Shown one piece after another: positions 31,206 to 38,774 of a stretch of 64,000 nucleotides of DNA. The position numbers and the translations under genes are program-made. Numbering within the stretch: position 1 is the stretch's first letter; each line of letters starts with the position of its first letter. Origin of the DNA: Candidatus Methylopumilus universalis (lineage in GTDB: Bacteria > Pseudomonadota > Gammaproteobacteria > Burkholderiales > Methylophilaceae). Under the pieces are notes generated by a model. It worked only from the letters and a program-made list of their open reading frames with translations. It did not search any database and was not told the DNA's origin. The stretch spans positions 308,213 through 372,212 of the forward strand of contig CAMCXI010000001.1 of NCBI GenBank assembly GCA_945883335.1, read 5' to 3'.

Positions 31206-31281
31206 GGGCTGTTAGCTCAGCTGGTAGAGCAGCGGACTTTTAATCCGTTTGTCGTGGGTTCGATCCCCGCACAGCCCACCA
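31206..31281 (+). tRNA. tRNA-Lys (UUU)
   Basis: A 76-nt cloverleaf with encoded CCA: acceptor GGGCTGT/ACAGCCC, D-arm AGCTCAGCTGGTAGAGC, anticodon loop CTTTTAA giving TTT, and T-arm GTGGGTTCGATCCCCGC. Its 3' 46 nt are the attachment site of the element that follows. Confidence 0.97.
31236..31281 (+). repeat. attL: 46-bp direct repeat at tRNA-Lys 3' end
   Basis: The 3' 46 nt of tRNA-Lys, from the anticodon loop to the CCA, recur without mismatch at 38003-38048. This is the hallmark of tyrosine-recombinase integration into a tRNA gene. Confidence 0.93.
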
Positions 31282-31290
31282 AGTATTACA

Positions 31291-31322
31291 AAAGGGTTAC
31301 GTGAAAACGTAGCCCTTTTTTT
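31291..31322 (+). terminator. Terminator downstream of tRNA-Lys
   Basis: Arms AAAGGGTTACGT and ACGTAGCCCTTT around a GAAA tetraloop, then a T-run. It lies inside the integrated element, 9 bp after the tRNA, so the element supplies a new terminator for the tRNA. Confidence 0.85.
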
Positions 31323-31392
31323 CGTCCGTAATTTCAATGCAGACCTGATGTGTGGTTTTTTCGAGGGTCCTCGTCAAAACTATCAAGGCTAG

Positions 31393-31472
31393 AAATGTCG
31401 TGAATCCCGACATTTTGTACATTTTCAAAACGTATAAAATCTCATTTAACAAACAGCTTGGGATTAACGCAG
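31393..31472. repeat. Dispersed ~85-bp repeat, copy 1
   Basis: Shares TGAATCCCGACATTTT and a trailing TTAACAAACAGCTTGGGATTAACG block with copies at 41891-41974 and 44030-44118. The left end forms an inverted repeat AAATGTCG...CGACATTT. It lies about 110 bp inside attL. Confidence 0.75.
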
Positions 31473-31528
31473 ACTTATCATTCTTCTCATCTTGTCCATT
31501 TCCTCAAAAGACCATAAATTAGCCCTAT

Positions 31529-31666
31529 ATGGGCAAACCTCTAGCTGAAACAACACATGTCTTAATGAACGGAGAGCTTGTGCTCTACAAATCCCCACGA
31601 AGTGAAGTATGGCAGTGCAGATATAAAGTTGATCACAAGTGGCTTCGTGCCAGTACCCGTGAATAA
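31529..31666 (+). pseudogene. N-terminal remnant of a phage-type integrase
   Basis: An ORF of 45 residues, ATG to TAA, containing LYKSPRSEVWQCRYKV and KWLRASTRE. This matches the N-terminal arm/SAM-like opening of many tyrosine integrases (the pattern YWQCR-x-K...RxSTxE) and then stops. The rest of an integrase is absent. It differs from the DUF4102 integrase at the other end of the element, so it probably derives from an earlier element at the same tRNA site. Family call is from memory of the motif. Confidence 0.5.
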
Positions 31667-31670
31667 AACG

Positions 31671-31898
31671 TTAAATGTCCTTCACTAGATCTCCAATACC
31701 AACCTTAAGAACCTCAGCTACTCTAGCCAAAATCAACAAAGAGGGGTTTGCAACGCCTCTTTCAAGTTTACTTATGTAAGTTCTATCAATTTCACATTGG
31801 AAGGCTAGTTCTTCCTGTGATATTTCAGCAAGCTTTCTATGTTTTCTAACATTGTCTGCAAGTGCTTTGAGTAGTTTGTCATTTCTGTAAATTTTCAT
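31671..31898 (-). CDS. XRE-family transcriptional regulator
   Basis: A 75-residue protein that is essentially a single HTH_3 domain: LADNVRKHRKLAEISQEELAFQCEIDRTYISKLERGVANPSLLILARVAEVLKV. This resembles phage and island repressors and the C-protein-like group. ATG 31898 (MKIYRNDK) is preferred; a GTG at 31934 would add 12 residues. It is transcribed away from the rest of the element, so it may repress the divergent genes starting at 32015. Confidence 0.82.
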   Translation of the reverse strand: MKIYRNDKLLKALADNVRKHRKLAEISQEELAFQCEIDRTYISKLERGVANPSLLILARVAEVLKVGIGDLVKDI

Positions 31899-32014
31899 CC
31901 GCTTAGATTGAGATTTGTGAGCCTCAATCGCCACGGCTTATAAGCATAATTTTAGTTGTTATTTTGACGTTTATAAGCTACATTTATCTTCGTTAATTAT
32001 TTAAGGAGGCGATA

Positions 32015-32287
32015 ATGCTTCGGATATTTTTTGCTTTGATAATTATTTTTGTTACTTCAATTTCTTATGCGCAAATTCTTCAAAAAAACCAGATTGTAAT
32101 GGAGGGTAAAACTTATACAGTAGTGTTGTATTCGAATAAGTGTTTTGTTGCTGCTGGAGAGGGTGCTCGAGTTGTTCTTTACGATGCAGGGGGAAACCCA
32201 GTTATGAATATTTGTAGAACTGGTGGGGGTCCTGAACCCGCAATTTGGACTTTTGAAGATGGTTCCCAGCACAAAGCCCCATTTTGA
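32015..32287 (+). CDS. Small exported protein of unknown function
   Basis: 90 residues with a signal peptide (hydrophobic segment ending SISYAQ) and a mature part of about 70 residues that is Gly-rich and has two Cys (NKCFVAAG; NICRTGGG), which could form a disulfide. It is preceded by a perfect AAGGAGG ribosome-binding site. I do not recognise the family. It lies divergently from the XRE regulator at the left part of the element. Confidence 0.6.
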   Translation: MLRIFFALIIIFVTSISYAQILQKNQIVMEGKTYTVVLYSNKCFVAAGEGARVVLYDAGGNPVMNICRTGGGPEPAIWTFEDGSQHKAPF

Positions 32288-32320
32288 TTTATAGAATTCA
32301 TTTTAAAAGAGGAAGGGTCA

Positions 32321-32641
32321 TTGAAATCAAAAGAACGTATAAAGGTTCAGTCTCTAGCGCTTGATGTTATTTTGGATAGTGCTAGTGTGGGCTGGGCACT
32401 TAAAAGGGTTGAAAGAGGTGGTGAGTATCATCGATCACTCGTCGAAACTGGGCGAGAGCCAAAACCCATCATCAAAGCCATAGATCTCGTTGAGGATATT
32501 TGGATATACCTATGTAAGGTTGTAGGTGCTTTTCTTTATATATTTGTATGGTCGGTGGTTGTTGAATTATTCAGTTTATTGGCGGTTGCTATTGGCTATA
32601 TTTTTTTGTTTTTTCTTCTTGTTTACCTATTCCTTCATTAA
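32321..32641 (+). CDS. Small membrane protein of unknown function
   Basis: 106 residues, TTG start behind GAGGAAGGG. The N-terminal 65 residues are soluble and charged (KSKERIKVQSLALDVILD; RVERGGEYHRSLVETGREPKP); the C-terminal 40 are strongly hydrophobic, one or two membrane helices ending VYLFLH. Not recognised. The 33-bp gap to the preceding exported protein suggests they form a pair. Confidence 0.5.
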   Translation: MKSKERIKVQSLALDVILDSASVGWALKRVERGGEYHRSLVETGREPKPIIKAIDLVEDIWIYLCKVVGAFLYIFVWSVVVELFSLLAVAIGYIFLFFLLVYLFLH

Positions 32642-32769
32642 TCATTCTTGAGAAATCCATCTCTGTTGAACAGGCTTAAAGTCTGATCATTTCTTAAATT
32701 TACTTTACTGCCATTTGCCCGTTGAGCTATATGCCTGCGGGCTTTTTTGCGTCTATTGATTGGAAAAAT

Positions 32770-33135
32770 ATGATCACATTTAAATGCAGTAACGACTTAA
32801 AAAAAATAACAACAATTAACCCCGCCTTTCCAGTCATTAAAGAGTTAATTGAGACCCTCATTACAGACTTTGACACAGAAGAAAATCCATACATCCCTGA
32901 TTACTATGGCTACATCATATTAATCGAAGAAGCTGATTTTATTAGGGTGTTAGAGCTGCGTGAATTAAATTGCCGGTTGTTAGATGTTCGTTGGGAGTTT
33001 GTAGAAAAGAGGGGTGATTTCTATTATGCAGCGAGCTTAATTAATGATGAGTTTGGACTAGCGTTTGTTATCCCTGACTCTAAGTTGCTTCCTACTGAAT
33101 TAAGTGCTTTGTTGACTACGCTTCTCTCCCATTAG
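32770..33135 (+). CDS. Hypothetical protein of the tRNA-Lys element
   Basis: 121 residues from ATG 32770 (MITFKCSNDLKK). The sequence is acidic with mixed alpha/beta character (YYGYIILIEEADFIRVLELRELNCRLLDVRWEFVEKRGDFYYAA) and has no signal peptide. An earlier in-frame start at 32722 would run through a hairpin-like GCCTGCGGGC stretch and is less likely. Not recognised. Confidence 0.5.
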   Translation: MITFKCSNDLKKITTINPAFPVIKELIETLITDFDTEENPYIPDYYGYIILIEEADFIRVLELRELNCRLLDVRWEFVEKRGDFYYAASLINDEFGLAFVIPDSKLLPTELSALLTTLLSH

Positions 33136-33204
33136 CACTACGGGTTTTTAACCATCTTATATGAAGAAAGCCTTCAAACCACTGAACTCTATAAGGAACA
33201 CATT

Positions 33205-33642
33205 ATGCGTATTTTAAAGGTTGGTTCATGCTCATCTGCTTCTGGTAAATCTGAGATTACATACCATGTTGGATATTCAACAGAATCTCAGATTTTTATG
33301 AGGGTGTATGCAAATACTGGTAACGGTTATTTCAGTATGGAATGGATTGCTTATCGTGCGATTCAAGAATCATTAGAAGCTAGCCCAAAACCACTTACTT
33401 CATTTGCATTGTACGGTTTGTACTCGGGCAAATCTGTTAATACACCTGCCTTCTTAACGGTAGCATTAAAGAGCGAAGGTTTGTTAGTGCAAGACCCAGA
33501 GCATCCCCGTTGTTATACCCAAGTAAGTGATACATCTTTTATTGCTGAAATGATGGATTTAGCTGGAAAAGATTTAGATATTCAGCCATCAATCCCTAAA
33601 AATGCAATAAAGAAAAATACCGCCAGACCCTTCAAAAAATAG
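33205..33642 (+). CDS. Hypothetical protein of the tRNA-Lys element
   Basis: 145 residues: MRILKVGSCSSASGKSEITYHVGY opens a likely beta-rich domain; the C-terminus is basic (KNAIKKNTARPFKK). It has a Gly/Ser pattern near the N-terminus but no true P-loop. It is followed after about 165 bp by two very short genes and then the replication protein. Such short proteins between the left end and the primase are usual in P4-like islands, but I do not recognise this one. Confidence 0.5.
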   Translation: MRILKVGSCSSASGKSEITYHVGYSTESQIFMRVYANTGNGYFSMEWIAYRAIQESLEASPKPLTSFALYGLYSGKSVNTPAFLTVALKSEGLLVQDPEHPRCYTQVSDTSFIAEMMDLAGKDLDIQPSIPKNAIKKNTARPFKK

Positions 33643-33807
33643 TAGTCATTACCTGTTGTAGCTATCTGTAGTCCGCTGTTCTAGTTCAACTCTCTTCAAA
33701 AAATCTGAATCAAATCAAGCAGTCCTAGGCTTTGCAAAACCCCCACTCGCCAATACCGGCGCAATACCGACCCTCGCTCATCTTTTTTAAACAATTTAGG
33801 AGTTTTT

Positions 33808-33939
33808 ATGACCACGCTCGCGTTCCCAGCATTGCTAAAGCTTTATCCATTTTTGAAAGGCTCAGGCCTGTTGTTCGGAATTTTTTATCCAGTAATTGCC
33901 GTAGTCCTTTTAGTTTTTGGCTTTTTCATTTTTCATTAA
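33808..33939 (+). CDS. 43-aa hydrophobic peptide
   Basis: ATG behind TTTAGGAG with eight to nine bases spacing. The product MTTLAFPALLKLYPFLKG... continues into one long membrane helix (LLFGIFYPVIAVVLLVFGFFIF). It is followed after 22 bp by another short gene with its own AGGAG site, so both look like real small genes. Function unknown. Confidence 0.45.
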   Translation: MTTLAFPALLKLYPFLKGSGLLFGIFYPVIAVVLLVFGFFIFH

Positions 33940-33961
33940 TTACCTATTTTAGGAGCACGCT

Positions 33962-34099
33962 ATGTCACAACAAAATTACCTGCTTGATATTTTAGACTCA
34001 CTGCTTGAACAAGATATTCCTGAATTTGTTTTACCTGATGCTATCAATGCGCACTATAGATTGATGGCTGGATTAACTACGGATGATATTTGGGAATGA
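33962..34099 (+). CDS. 45-aa acidic small protein
   Basis: ATG preceded by TTTTAGGAGCACGCT, a strong ribosome-binding site. The product MSQQNYLLDILDSLLEQD... is a soluble, acidic, helical peptide ending TTDDIWE. Many acidic residues and few basic ones. Not recognised; it could be a regulatory or accessory peptide of the element. Confidence 0.5.
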   Translation: MSQQNYLLDILDSLLEQDIPEFVLPDAINAHYRLMAGLTTDDIWE

Positions 34100-34485
34100 C
34101 ACTAATATGACTTACTCGACGATCTGTCACCCTTCCTTACTCTCATTCATTTGGGGTTATGGATGGCGGCAGGTCGTCTAATAGTGTGTATTTTATTTTT
34201 TACAAACCTTTTTAGGGTCGTCGTTAAAAGAATACTCATCACCATAAATCTGAAAACCTGAAAAGCTGATTTTTTTTTAAGTGAAACATCAGAATTTCAG
34301 GTTTTTAGCTTTTGAAAGTGTTGAATTTTTTTTGAAGCAGGCCTATGATGCAACCCATCGATGTGACTCTCTCTTTTCGCACCTGGAGGGGGAACAGAAT
34401 AATTTATACAGATACTTACACAGCAAGAGCTACCCGCAAGCGCAACGTCGATATACAGCGTGTTAGCTTAATGTGAGGAATATGT
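34100..34485. other. Intergenic region upstream of the PrimPol gene
   Basis: Holds a large imperfect hairpin (34253-34305). A 43-codon ORF at 34345-34476 (begins MMQPIDVTLSFRTWRG, strongly basic C-terminal half) ends ten bases before the PrimPol start, but lacks a good ribosome-binding site, so I do not call it as a gene. The region is a candidate origin for the adjacent primase. Confidence 0.4.
34253..34305. repeat. Large hairpin ahead of the PrimPol gene
   Basis: AAAACCTGAAA-AGCTGAT at 34253-34270 pairs with ATCAGAATTTCAGGTTTT at 34288-34305, leaving two mismatches and a 17-base loop. The core TCAGGTTTT recurs near 36532, just after the PrimPol gene. It may be an origin, operator or transcription stop. 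Confidence 0.5.
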
Positions 34486-36510
34486 ATGAACAATATCAAC
34501 GATGTGGTCATTTCGACCAACAACCCAGACTCTCCATGTCTTTCAAAAAGCAAATCAACTTCAGTTTATTGTGATGCCGCACAATTTTGGTTTGGCTTTG
34601 GTTTTAATGTCATTCCAATTGTCCCTGATAAAAAACAGTCTTCTGTAAAATGGAATCCGTGGTTGGAAAAGCTCTCAGTGGAAGCAATTAATACACACTG
34701 GTCTGCTCATTCTGATCATCAATTAGGATTCATTCTTGGTCAGGGGATTGTGGTTTTAGATGCTGATAGTGATGAGTCTAAAGTAGCATTAGTACAGATT
34801 GAATCTGCTTTCGATGTTATGCCTAATCTCGTCGTGAAAACCAAGAAAGGTGTGCATCACTATTTTCGCTTGTCTGAAAATGTTTCTGTTACGACAGATT
34901 CACATAGCACGGACAAACATCCTAATCGTATCGATGTTAAAGCCTCTAGATCTTTAGTGATTCTTCCACCTAGTAAAGATAAGAGTATTTCACTTAATGA
35001 GGCTAATGGTTACCTAGATTTGACAGAGGTAGACCAAGCTTTCATCGATGCAGTATTTAGACATAACGGGCGCACTTCCCCTAGCCAGCAATCCCAAACC
35101 CAGCCTGTTGGCTTTTCTTCAGTAGCTACCCAAGATACGCTAAATAAGCTTCGAACGCTTCTTAACTTCATTGAGCCTGATTGTGGCTATACCGATTGGT
35201 TGAATACGCTTATGGCGGTTTTTCATGAGACGGCAGGGAGTGAAATAGGATTTGACCTTGTTAACAATTGGAGTAGCCAAGGTAAAAAGTATAGGGGTGT
35301 TAAAGACATCCGGACTAAGTGGCAGTCCTTTAGAGTAGCTCAGCCGAATCCCATCACTATTGCAACATTAATCAAGCTCGCCAATAAAAAAGGGGAGGAT
35401 TGGATAGCGCAAGTTTCTGAGGCTGAAGACCGCTTTGACCGTTGTGATACGGTGGTGATAAAGCGTACTCCAATGAAAAGTGAGTCAATTCCGTATAAAA
35501 ATCCGCTTGATAAGTATTCTTTAAAGGGAATGTCTGCCGAGCTCGAGAAAGAGTCTGTTGAGCAGGTCTATGTTCTCGGACAAATCGCCTTGAAAGGGCA
35601 AGCAACGGTTTTATATGCCGCGCCTAACACAGGTAAAACATTACTTACTTTCAGTCTTATAACTCAGGCAATTTCTGATGGGGCTATCGATCCATCTAAA
35701 ACTTATTACGTGAACGTAGATGATACTCATACAGGGCTGCTTGAAAAACTAGCTTATGTTGACGAGCTTCAATTTCACATGATGGCAGAAGGCTATAACG
35801 GGTTTAAAGCTAGAGATTTTTGTCATGAACTAGAACGTCTCGCTGATCAGAATCTAGCTAATGGGATGGTAGTGATTTTAGATACAACTAAAAAATTTAC
35901 GAATTTGATGGATAAGAATCAAAGCTCAAATTTCACTAACATTATTAGAGCGTTCTGCATGAAGGGTGGAACAGTAATTGCGCTGGCACACGTTAATAAA
36001 CATTTGGGTAAAGATGGCTTGCCTATTCCAGCAGGTACATCTGATATGAAAGATGATTTTGATTGTGCATATACATTGTCTCAACTTGGAGTTTCTAGCG
36101 CACAGGGTGAAAAAATTGTCGTTTTTGACAATATTAAACGTAGAGGAAACGTGGTTCAACGAGTCGCATATTCCTACAGTGATGATAGAGCTAATTCATA
36201 TAGCCTTATTCTTGCGTCCGTTTCCCATGTGGACGAGTCTGAGATTGACGTTATTAAACGTATAGAGGTTGAGAAGTCTGATTCGGAAATTATCACTGCT
36301 ATTCAAGAGGCAATAACTAGCGGTACGAATACGAAAATGAAGCTATCCAAAGAGGTTGCTATTCGAAAGTCAATTAGCCGATTAGCTGCGACTAAGGTCA
36401 TTGAAAAATACACAGGTAATGATCAGATCGTGCATAAGTGGGATTTTTCTGTTCGTGAGCGTGGGGCAAAAGTTTATGTATTATTAGAGGAGAAATTGGG
36501 CGCTACTTGA
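34486..36510 (+). CDS. Primase-polymerase / helicase replication protein (PrimPol-PriCT-RecA-like)
   Basis: 674 residues with three parts. Residues ~20-190 fit the bifunctional DNA primase-polymerase fold: FWFGFGFNVIPIVPDKK, LGFILGQGIVVLDADSDE (acidic catalytic residues) and HHYFRL, then KASRSLVILPPS. Residues ~220-300 resemble PriCT (LNFIEPDCGYTDWLNTLMAVFHETAG...KWQSFR). Residues ~360-560 form a RecA/DnaB-like ATPase with Walker A AAPNTGKTLL and Walker B VVILDTTKKF, ending in a small winged-helix-like tail. Such fusions replicate plasmids, phage satellites and integrative elements. The gene lies between a hairpin-rich region and the integrase, supporting an autonomously replicating excised form. 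Confidence 0.85.
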   Translation: MNNINDVVISTNNPDSPCLSKSKSTSVYCDAAQFWFGFGFNVIPIVPDKKQSSVKWNPWLEKLSVEAINTHWSAHSDHQLGFILGQGIVVLDADSDESKVALVQIESAFDVMPNLVVKTKKGVHHYFRLSENVSVTTDSHSTDKHPNRIDVKASRSLVILPPSKDKSISLNEANGYLDLTEVDQAFIDAVFRHNGRTSPSQQSQTQPVGFSSVATQDTLNKLRTLLNFIEPDCGYTDWLNTLMAVFHETAGSEIGFDLVNNWSSQGKKYRGVKDIRTKWQSFRVAQPNPITIATLIKLANKKGEDWIAQVSEAEDRFDRCDTVVIKRTPMKSESIPYKNPLDKYSLKGMSAELEKESVEQVYVLGQIALKGQATVLYAAPNTGKTLLTFSLITQAISDGAIDPSKTYYVNVDDTHTGLLEKLAYVDELQFHMMAEGYNGFKARDFCHELERLADQNLANGMVVILDTTKKFTNLMDKNQSSNFTNIIRAFCMKGGTVIALAHVNKHLGKDGLPIPAGTSDMKDDFDCAYTLSQLGVSSAQGEKIVVFDNIKRRGNVVQRVAYSYSDDRANSYSLILASVSHVDESEIDVIKRIEVEKSDSEIITAIQEAITSGTNTKMKLSKEVAIRKSISRLAATKVIEKYTGNDQIVHKWDFSVRERGAKVYVLLEEKLGAT

Positions 36511-36580
36511 GTAGTCATATTCTAAATATCAGGTTTTCAGAAATGCAGATTTTCATTTTTATTATTTGGGAGATTAGTAA

Positions 36581-37765
36581 ATGGCTACGATTAAATTAAC
36601 ACAAGGGATTATTGCTTCTTTGGAATGCCCTGCGGGTAAGCGAAGCATAGAGTATTGCGATACTGACGTTCGTGGGTTGTATTTGGAGGTACGTAAGGCA
36701 GGTGGGGGATTAGGTACTTGGTATTTTAGATATAAGGGCAAGTCAAATAAGACTGCTCATGAAAGAATCGGGAGCGCTTCTGATATAACTCTTTTCGAGG
36801 CTCGTCAAAAAGCAAAACAGCTCAAAGCGGAGGTATCTTTAGGTGCGGATCCTCGATTTGATGAGAGAGAGCGGTTGGCAGTGATTACCTATGATGATTT
36901 TTTTAATAACCACTACCTACCTTATGTGAAGCCAAGAAAGAGGAGTTGGGATCGTGATGAAGAGCTCTACCGTCTTCGCATTAAGGATGTCTTTGGTCAT
37001 AGAAGGCTTAATCAAATGATGCGTCAACAGATTCAAACTTTTCATGCTGCAGTATTGGCTGAAGGATTGGCTCCTGCAACAGCTAACCATCATCTTAAGC
37101 TAGTTAAACACTCCCTCAATTTAGCCGTTGAATGGGGAATGCTTGATAAAAATCCCGCAACTAGGATCCCAATGTTTGCTGAAGACAATAAAGTTGAACG
37201 CTACATGAATGACGCTGAACTCCAAAGGCTTCTCTATGTACTTAAAACGAGTCGTAGTCGATCAGTGTGTTTAATAGCCATGTTCTTGCTTTCAACAGGT
37301 GCTCGCCTAAATGAAGTGCTTTTGGCAACGTGGAGTCAGGTAGACATAGAGAAGCGTATATGGCTTATACCTGCAAGTAATTCCAAGTCTAAACGGATGC
37401 GTCCAGTACCTCTGAACGAGAGCGCCATGAGCGTTATTGAGCAATTAAATACTAAAGGTGTTTATGACCACTTATTCATTAATCTTAAAAGAAAGAAACC
37501 TTATGTAAATATTCATAAAGTGTGGGATAGGATCAGAAAGGATGCTGGATTACCTAATTTGCGTATCCATGACCTGAGGCATCAGTTTGCTAGCTTGCTT
37601 ATAAATTCAGGTTCTAGTTTATTTATTGTTCAGCAGCTTCTTGGTCACAGTGATCCTTCAGTGACTCAGCGGTATAGTCATCTGTCGATTAAGTCATTAG
37701 AGCAGGCAACAAGTAATGCGTCTGTTGTTGTAAGTGCTTCAAATATAGTGGCTTTGGCTGCGTAA
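36581..37765 (+). CDS. Tyrosine-type integrase with DUF4102 N-domain
   Basis: 394 residues. The N-terminus (LTQGIIASLECPAGKRSIEYCDTDVRGLYLEV...GTWYFRYK) is the DUF4102 arm-binding domain of P4-like integrases. A SAM-like core-binding part follows. The catalytic domain has STGARLNEVL (Arg I), HDLRHQFAS (His-x-x-Arg), GHSDPSVTQRYSHLS (His and the Tyr nucleophile). It should integrate the element at tRNA-Lys. It ends about 240 bp before attR. Preceded by TTGGGAG. Confidence 0.95.
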   Translation: MATIKLTQGIIASLECPAGKRSIEYCDTDVRGLYLEVRKAGGGLGTWYFRYKGKSNKTAHERIGSASDITLFEARQKAKQLKAEVSLGADPRFDERERLAVITYDDFFNNHYLPYVKPRKRSWDRDEELYRLRIKDVFGHRRLNQMMRQQIQTFHAAVLAEGLAPATANHHLKLVKHSLNLAVEWGMLDKNPATRIPMFAEDNKVERYMNDAELQRLLYVLKTSRSRSVCLIAMFLLSTGARLNEVLLATWSQVDIEKRIWLIPASNSKSKRMRPVPLNESAMSVIEQLNTKGVYDHLFINLKRKKPYVNIHKVWDRIRKDAGLPNLRIHDLRHQFASLLINSGSSLFIVQQLLGHSDPSVTQRYSHLSIKSLEQATSNASVVVSASNIVALAA

Positions 37766-38002
37766 GAAATGGGGTAGGGTGGTGTCGAAAAGCATCACCT
37801 TACACACATTTTTTTCGGGAAATTTCGGTAGGGTTTTAGCTGTAACTTATTGATTGGTTTTAATTCCAATCAGTATTTAATGAGTGCTTTATTAAAACAG
37901 GTTCTGTATTGAGTTCGGATTTGAGTGTTTTGAAGGGCTTTATGTGTAGAAAACTGTTATAAATCTTAAACTATATTTTGACTACAATAATTAGTTAGCT
38001 GT
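37766..38002. other. Non-coding right end of the tRNA-Lys element
   Basis: No gene seen. A GC-rich hairpin follows the integrase stop (GGTGGTG near 37790 with CATCACC near 37793-37799), then a T-run, likely the integrase terminator. A perfect 7-bp inverted repeat TGATTGG...CCAATCA lies at 37851-37872 with an 8-base loop; it may be an integrase arm or excisionase site. Confidence 0.5.
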
Positions 38003-38048
38003 ACTTTTAATCCGTTTGTCGTGGGTTCGATCCCCGCACAGCCCACCA
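38003..38048 (+). repeat. attR: 46-bp direct repeat of tRNA-Lys 3' end
   Basis: Identical over 46 bp to 31236-31281. The upstream half of the tRNA is absent, so this is not a functional tRNA gene but the displaced chromosomal end. Confidence 0.93.
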
Positions 38049-38076
38049 GAATAAGGCTCCGAGAGGTGCCCTGTCC

Positions 38077-38111
38077 AAAAACCACTAAAGTGAAAACTTT
38101 AGTGGTTTTTT
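38077..38111 (+). terminator. Terminator right of attR (probably the original tRNA-Lys terminator)
   Basis: Arms AAAAACCACTAAAG and CTTTAGTGGTTTTT with a six-base loop, 29 bp after attR. It is where the native tRNA terminator would be before integration. Confidence 0.85.
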
Positions 38112-38157
38112 GCTTTTAAATGCCATTCCCTAGCATCAATTCTCACCCCGCAAAAAG

Positions 38158-38181
38158 CAAAAAAGAGCCGCAGCTCCTTTT
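38158..38181 (-). terminator. Terminator after the first PEP-CTERM gene
   Basis: On the minus strand GGAGC-TGCG-GCTC followed by a T-run, 20 bp downstream of the stop at 38201. Confidence 0.6.
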
Positions 38182-38200
38182 GTGTTCAAACTAAATTTAA

Positions 38201-38761
38201 TTAAGCTGCTACTTGTTTACGACGACGTGCCATAAAGCCCATTAAGCCAGCACCCATTAAAAGCATCGCTGAGGTGTCTGCTTCTGGGACTGGGGCAGTT
38301 GCTGGAGTGATAGAGGTGATAAGCATTTGCTCATTCCCTGGAGTTTTCATTGTGTTCCAACTAGATGTATTGGGAGTAGTCCACTCATTGGCGGCAAATA
38401 AAACAAATCCATTGCCAGCACTACGACCGAATAAATCGCCATTTGATAAGGTTTGACCAATTAGCTCCCTGCTGAAGTCAAGTGGACTTGGGGAAGTAAA
38501 CCACATCGAAAAGTAGTCACTTTCAGAATAAATACCATTGCCAGCACTTACTCCGCTAACCGTCATACTTAAATCAAGAATACTTATGTCTTGAAGTGCT
38601 CCTGTAACGAACGCTGTATCAAATGTAATGAATCCTGTTGCTCTTGCCGTGTTTGAAAAAGACTCACCACTCCAAGTAAAGTTTAAAGTTTTAACTTCAG
38701 CTTGAGCGATTGTGGAGTTGAATAAAAAAGCAGTAGCGATTGATAAAAGTATTTTAATCAT
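38201..38761 (-). CDS. PEP-CTERM sorting-signal exported protein (first)
   Basis: 186 residues: signal peptide (ATAFLFNSTIAQAEVK), a beta-rich extracellular part without recognisable catalytic motifs, and a C-terminal PEP-CTERM tripartite signal: VPEADTSAML, hydrophobic helix LLMGAGLMGFMA, then RRRKQ. Such proteins are recognised by an exosortase (EpsH/XrtA type), which is not in this window, and are linked to exopolysaccharide and biofilm. The variant VPEAD in place of VPEP is seen. Its anchor DNA is nearly identical to that of the next gene. Confidence 0.85.
   Translation of the reverse strand: MIKILLSIATAFLFNSTIAQAEVKTLNFTWSGESFSNTARATGFITFDTAFVTGALQDISILDLSMTVSGVSAGNGIYSESDYFSMWFTSPSPLDFSRELIGQTLSNGDLFGRSAGNGFVLFAANEWTTPNTSSWNTMKTPGNEQMLITSITPATAPVPEADTSAMLLMGAGLMGFMARRRKQVAA
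38246..38295. repeat. 50-bp exact repeat encoding the PEP-CTERM anchor, copy 1
   Basis: Identical to 38820-38869 over 50 bp, with similarity continuing outward into the RRRR-encoding part. Confidence 0.9.
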
Positions 38762-38774
38762 AGAATTAGTTTAA

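Larger units (their letters stand above)
31282..38048. mobile_element. Integrative element in tRNA-Lys with PrimPol replication protein
   Basis: About 6.8 kb bounded by exact 46-bp att repeats. Contents in order: a tRNA terminator, an integrase N-terminal remnant, an XRE regulator, five or more small proteins of unknown function, a PrimPol/PriCT/helicase protein, and a DUF4102-type tyrosine integrase next to attR. No capsid, terminase, relaxase or conjugation genes are visible. It could be a phage satellite, an integrated plasmid-like replicon, or a small genomic island mobilised by helpers. Confidence 0.88.
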
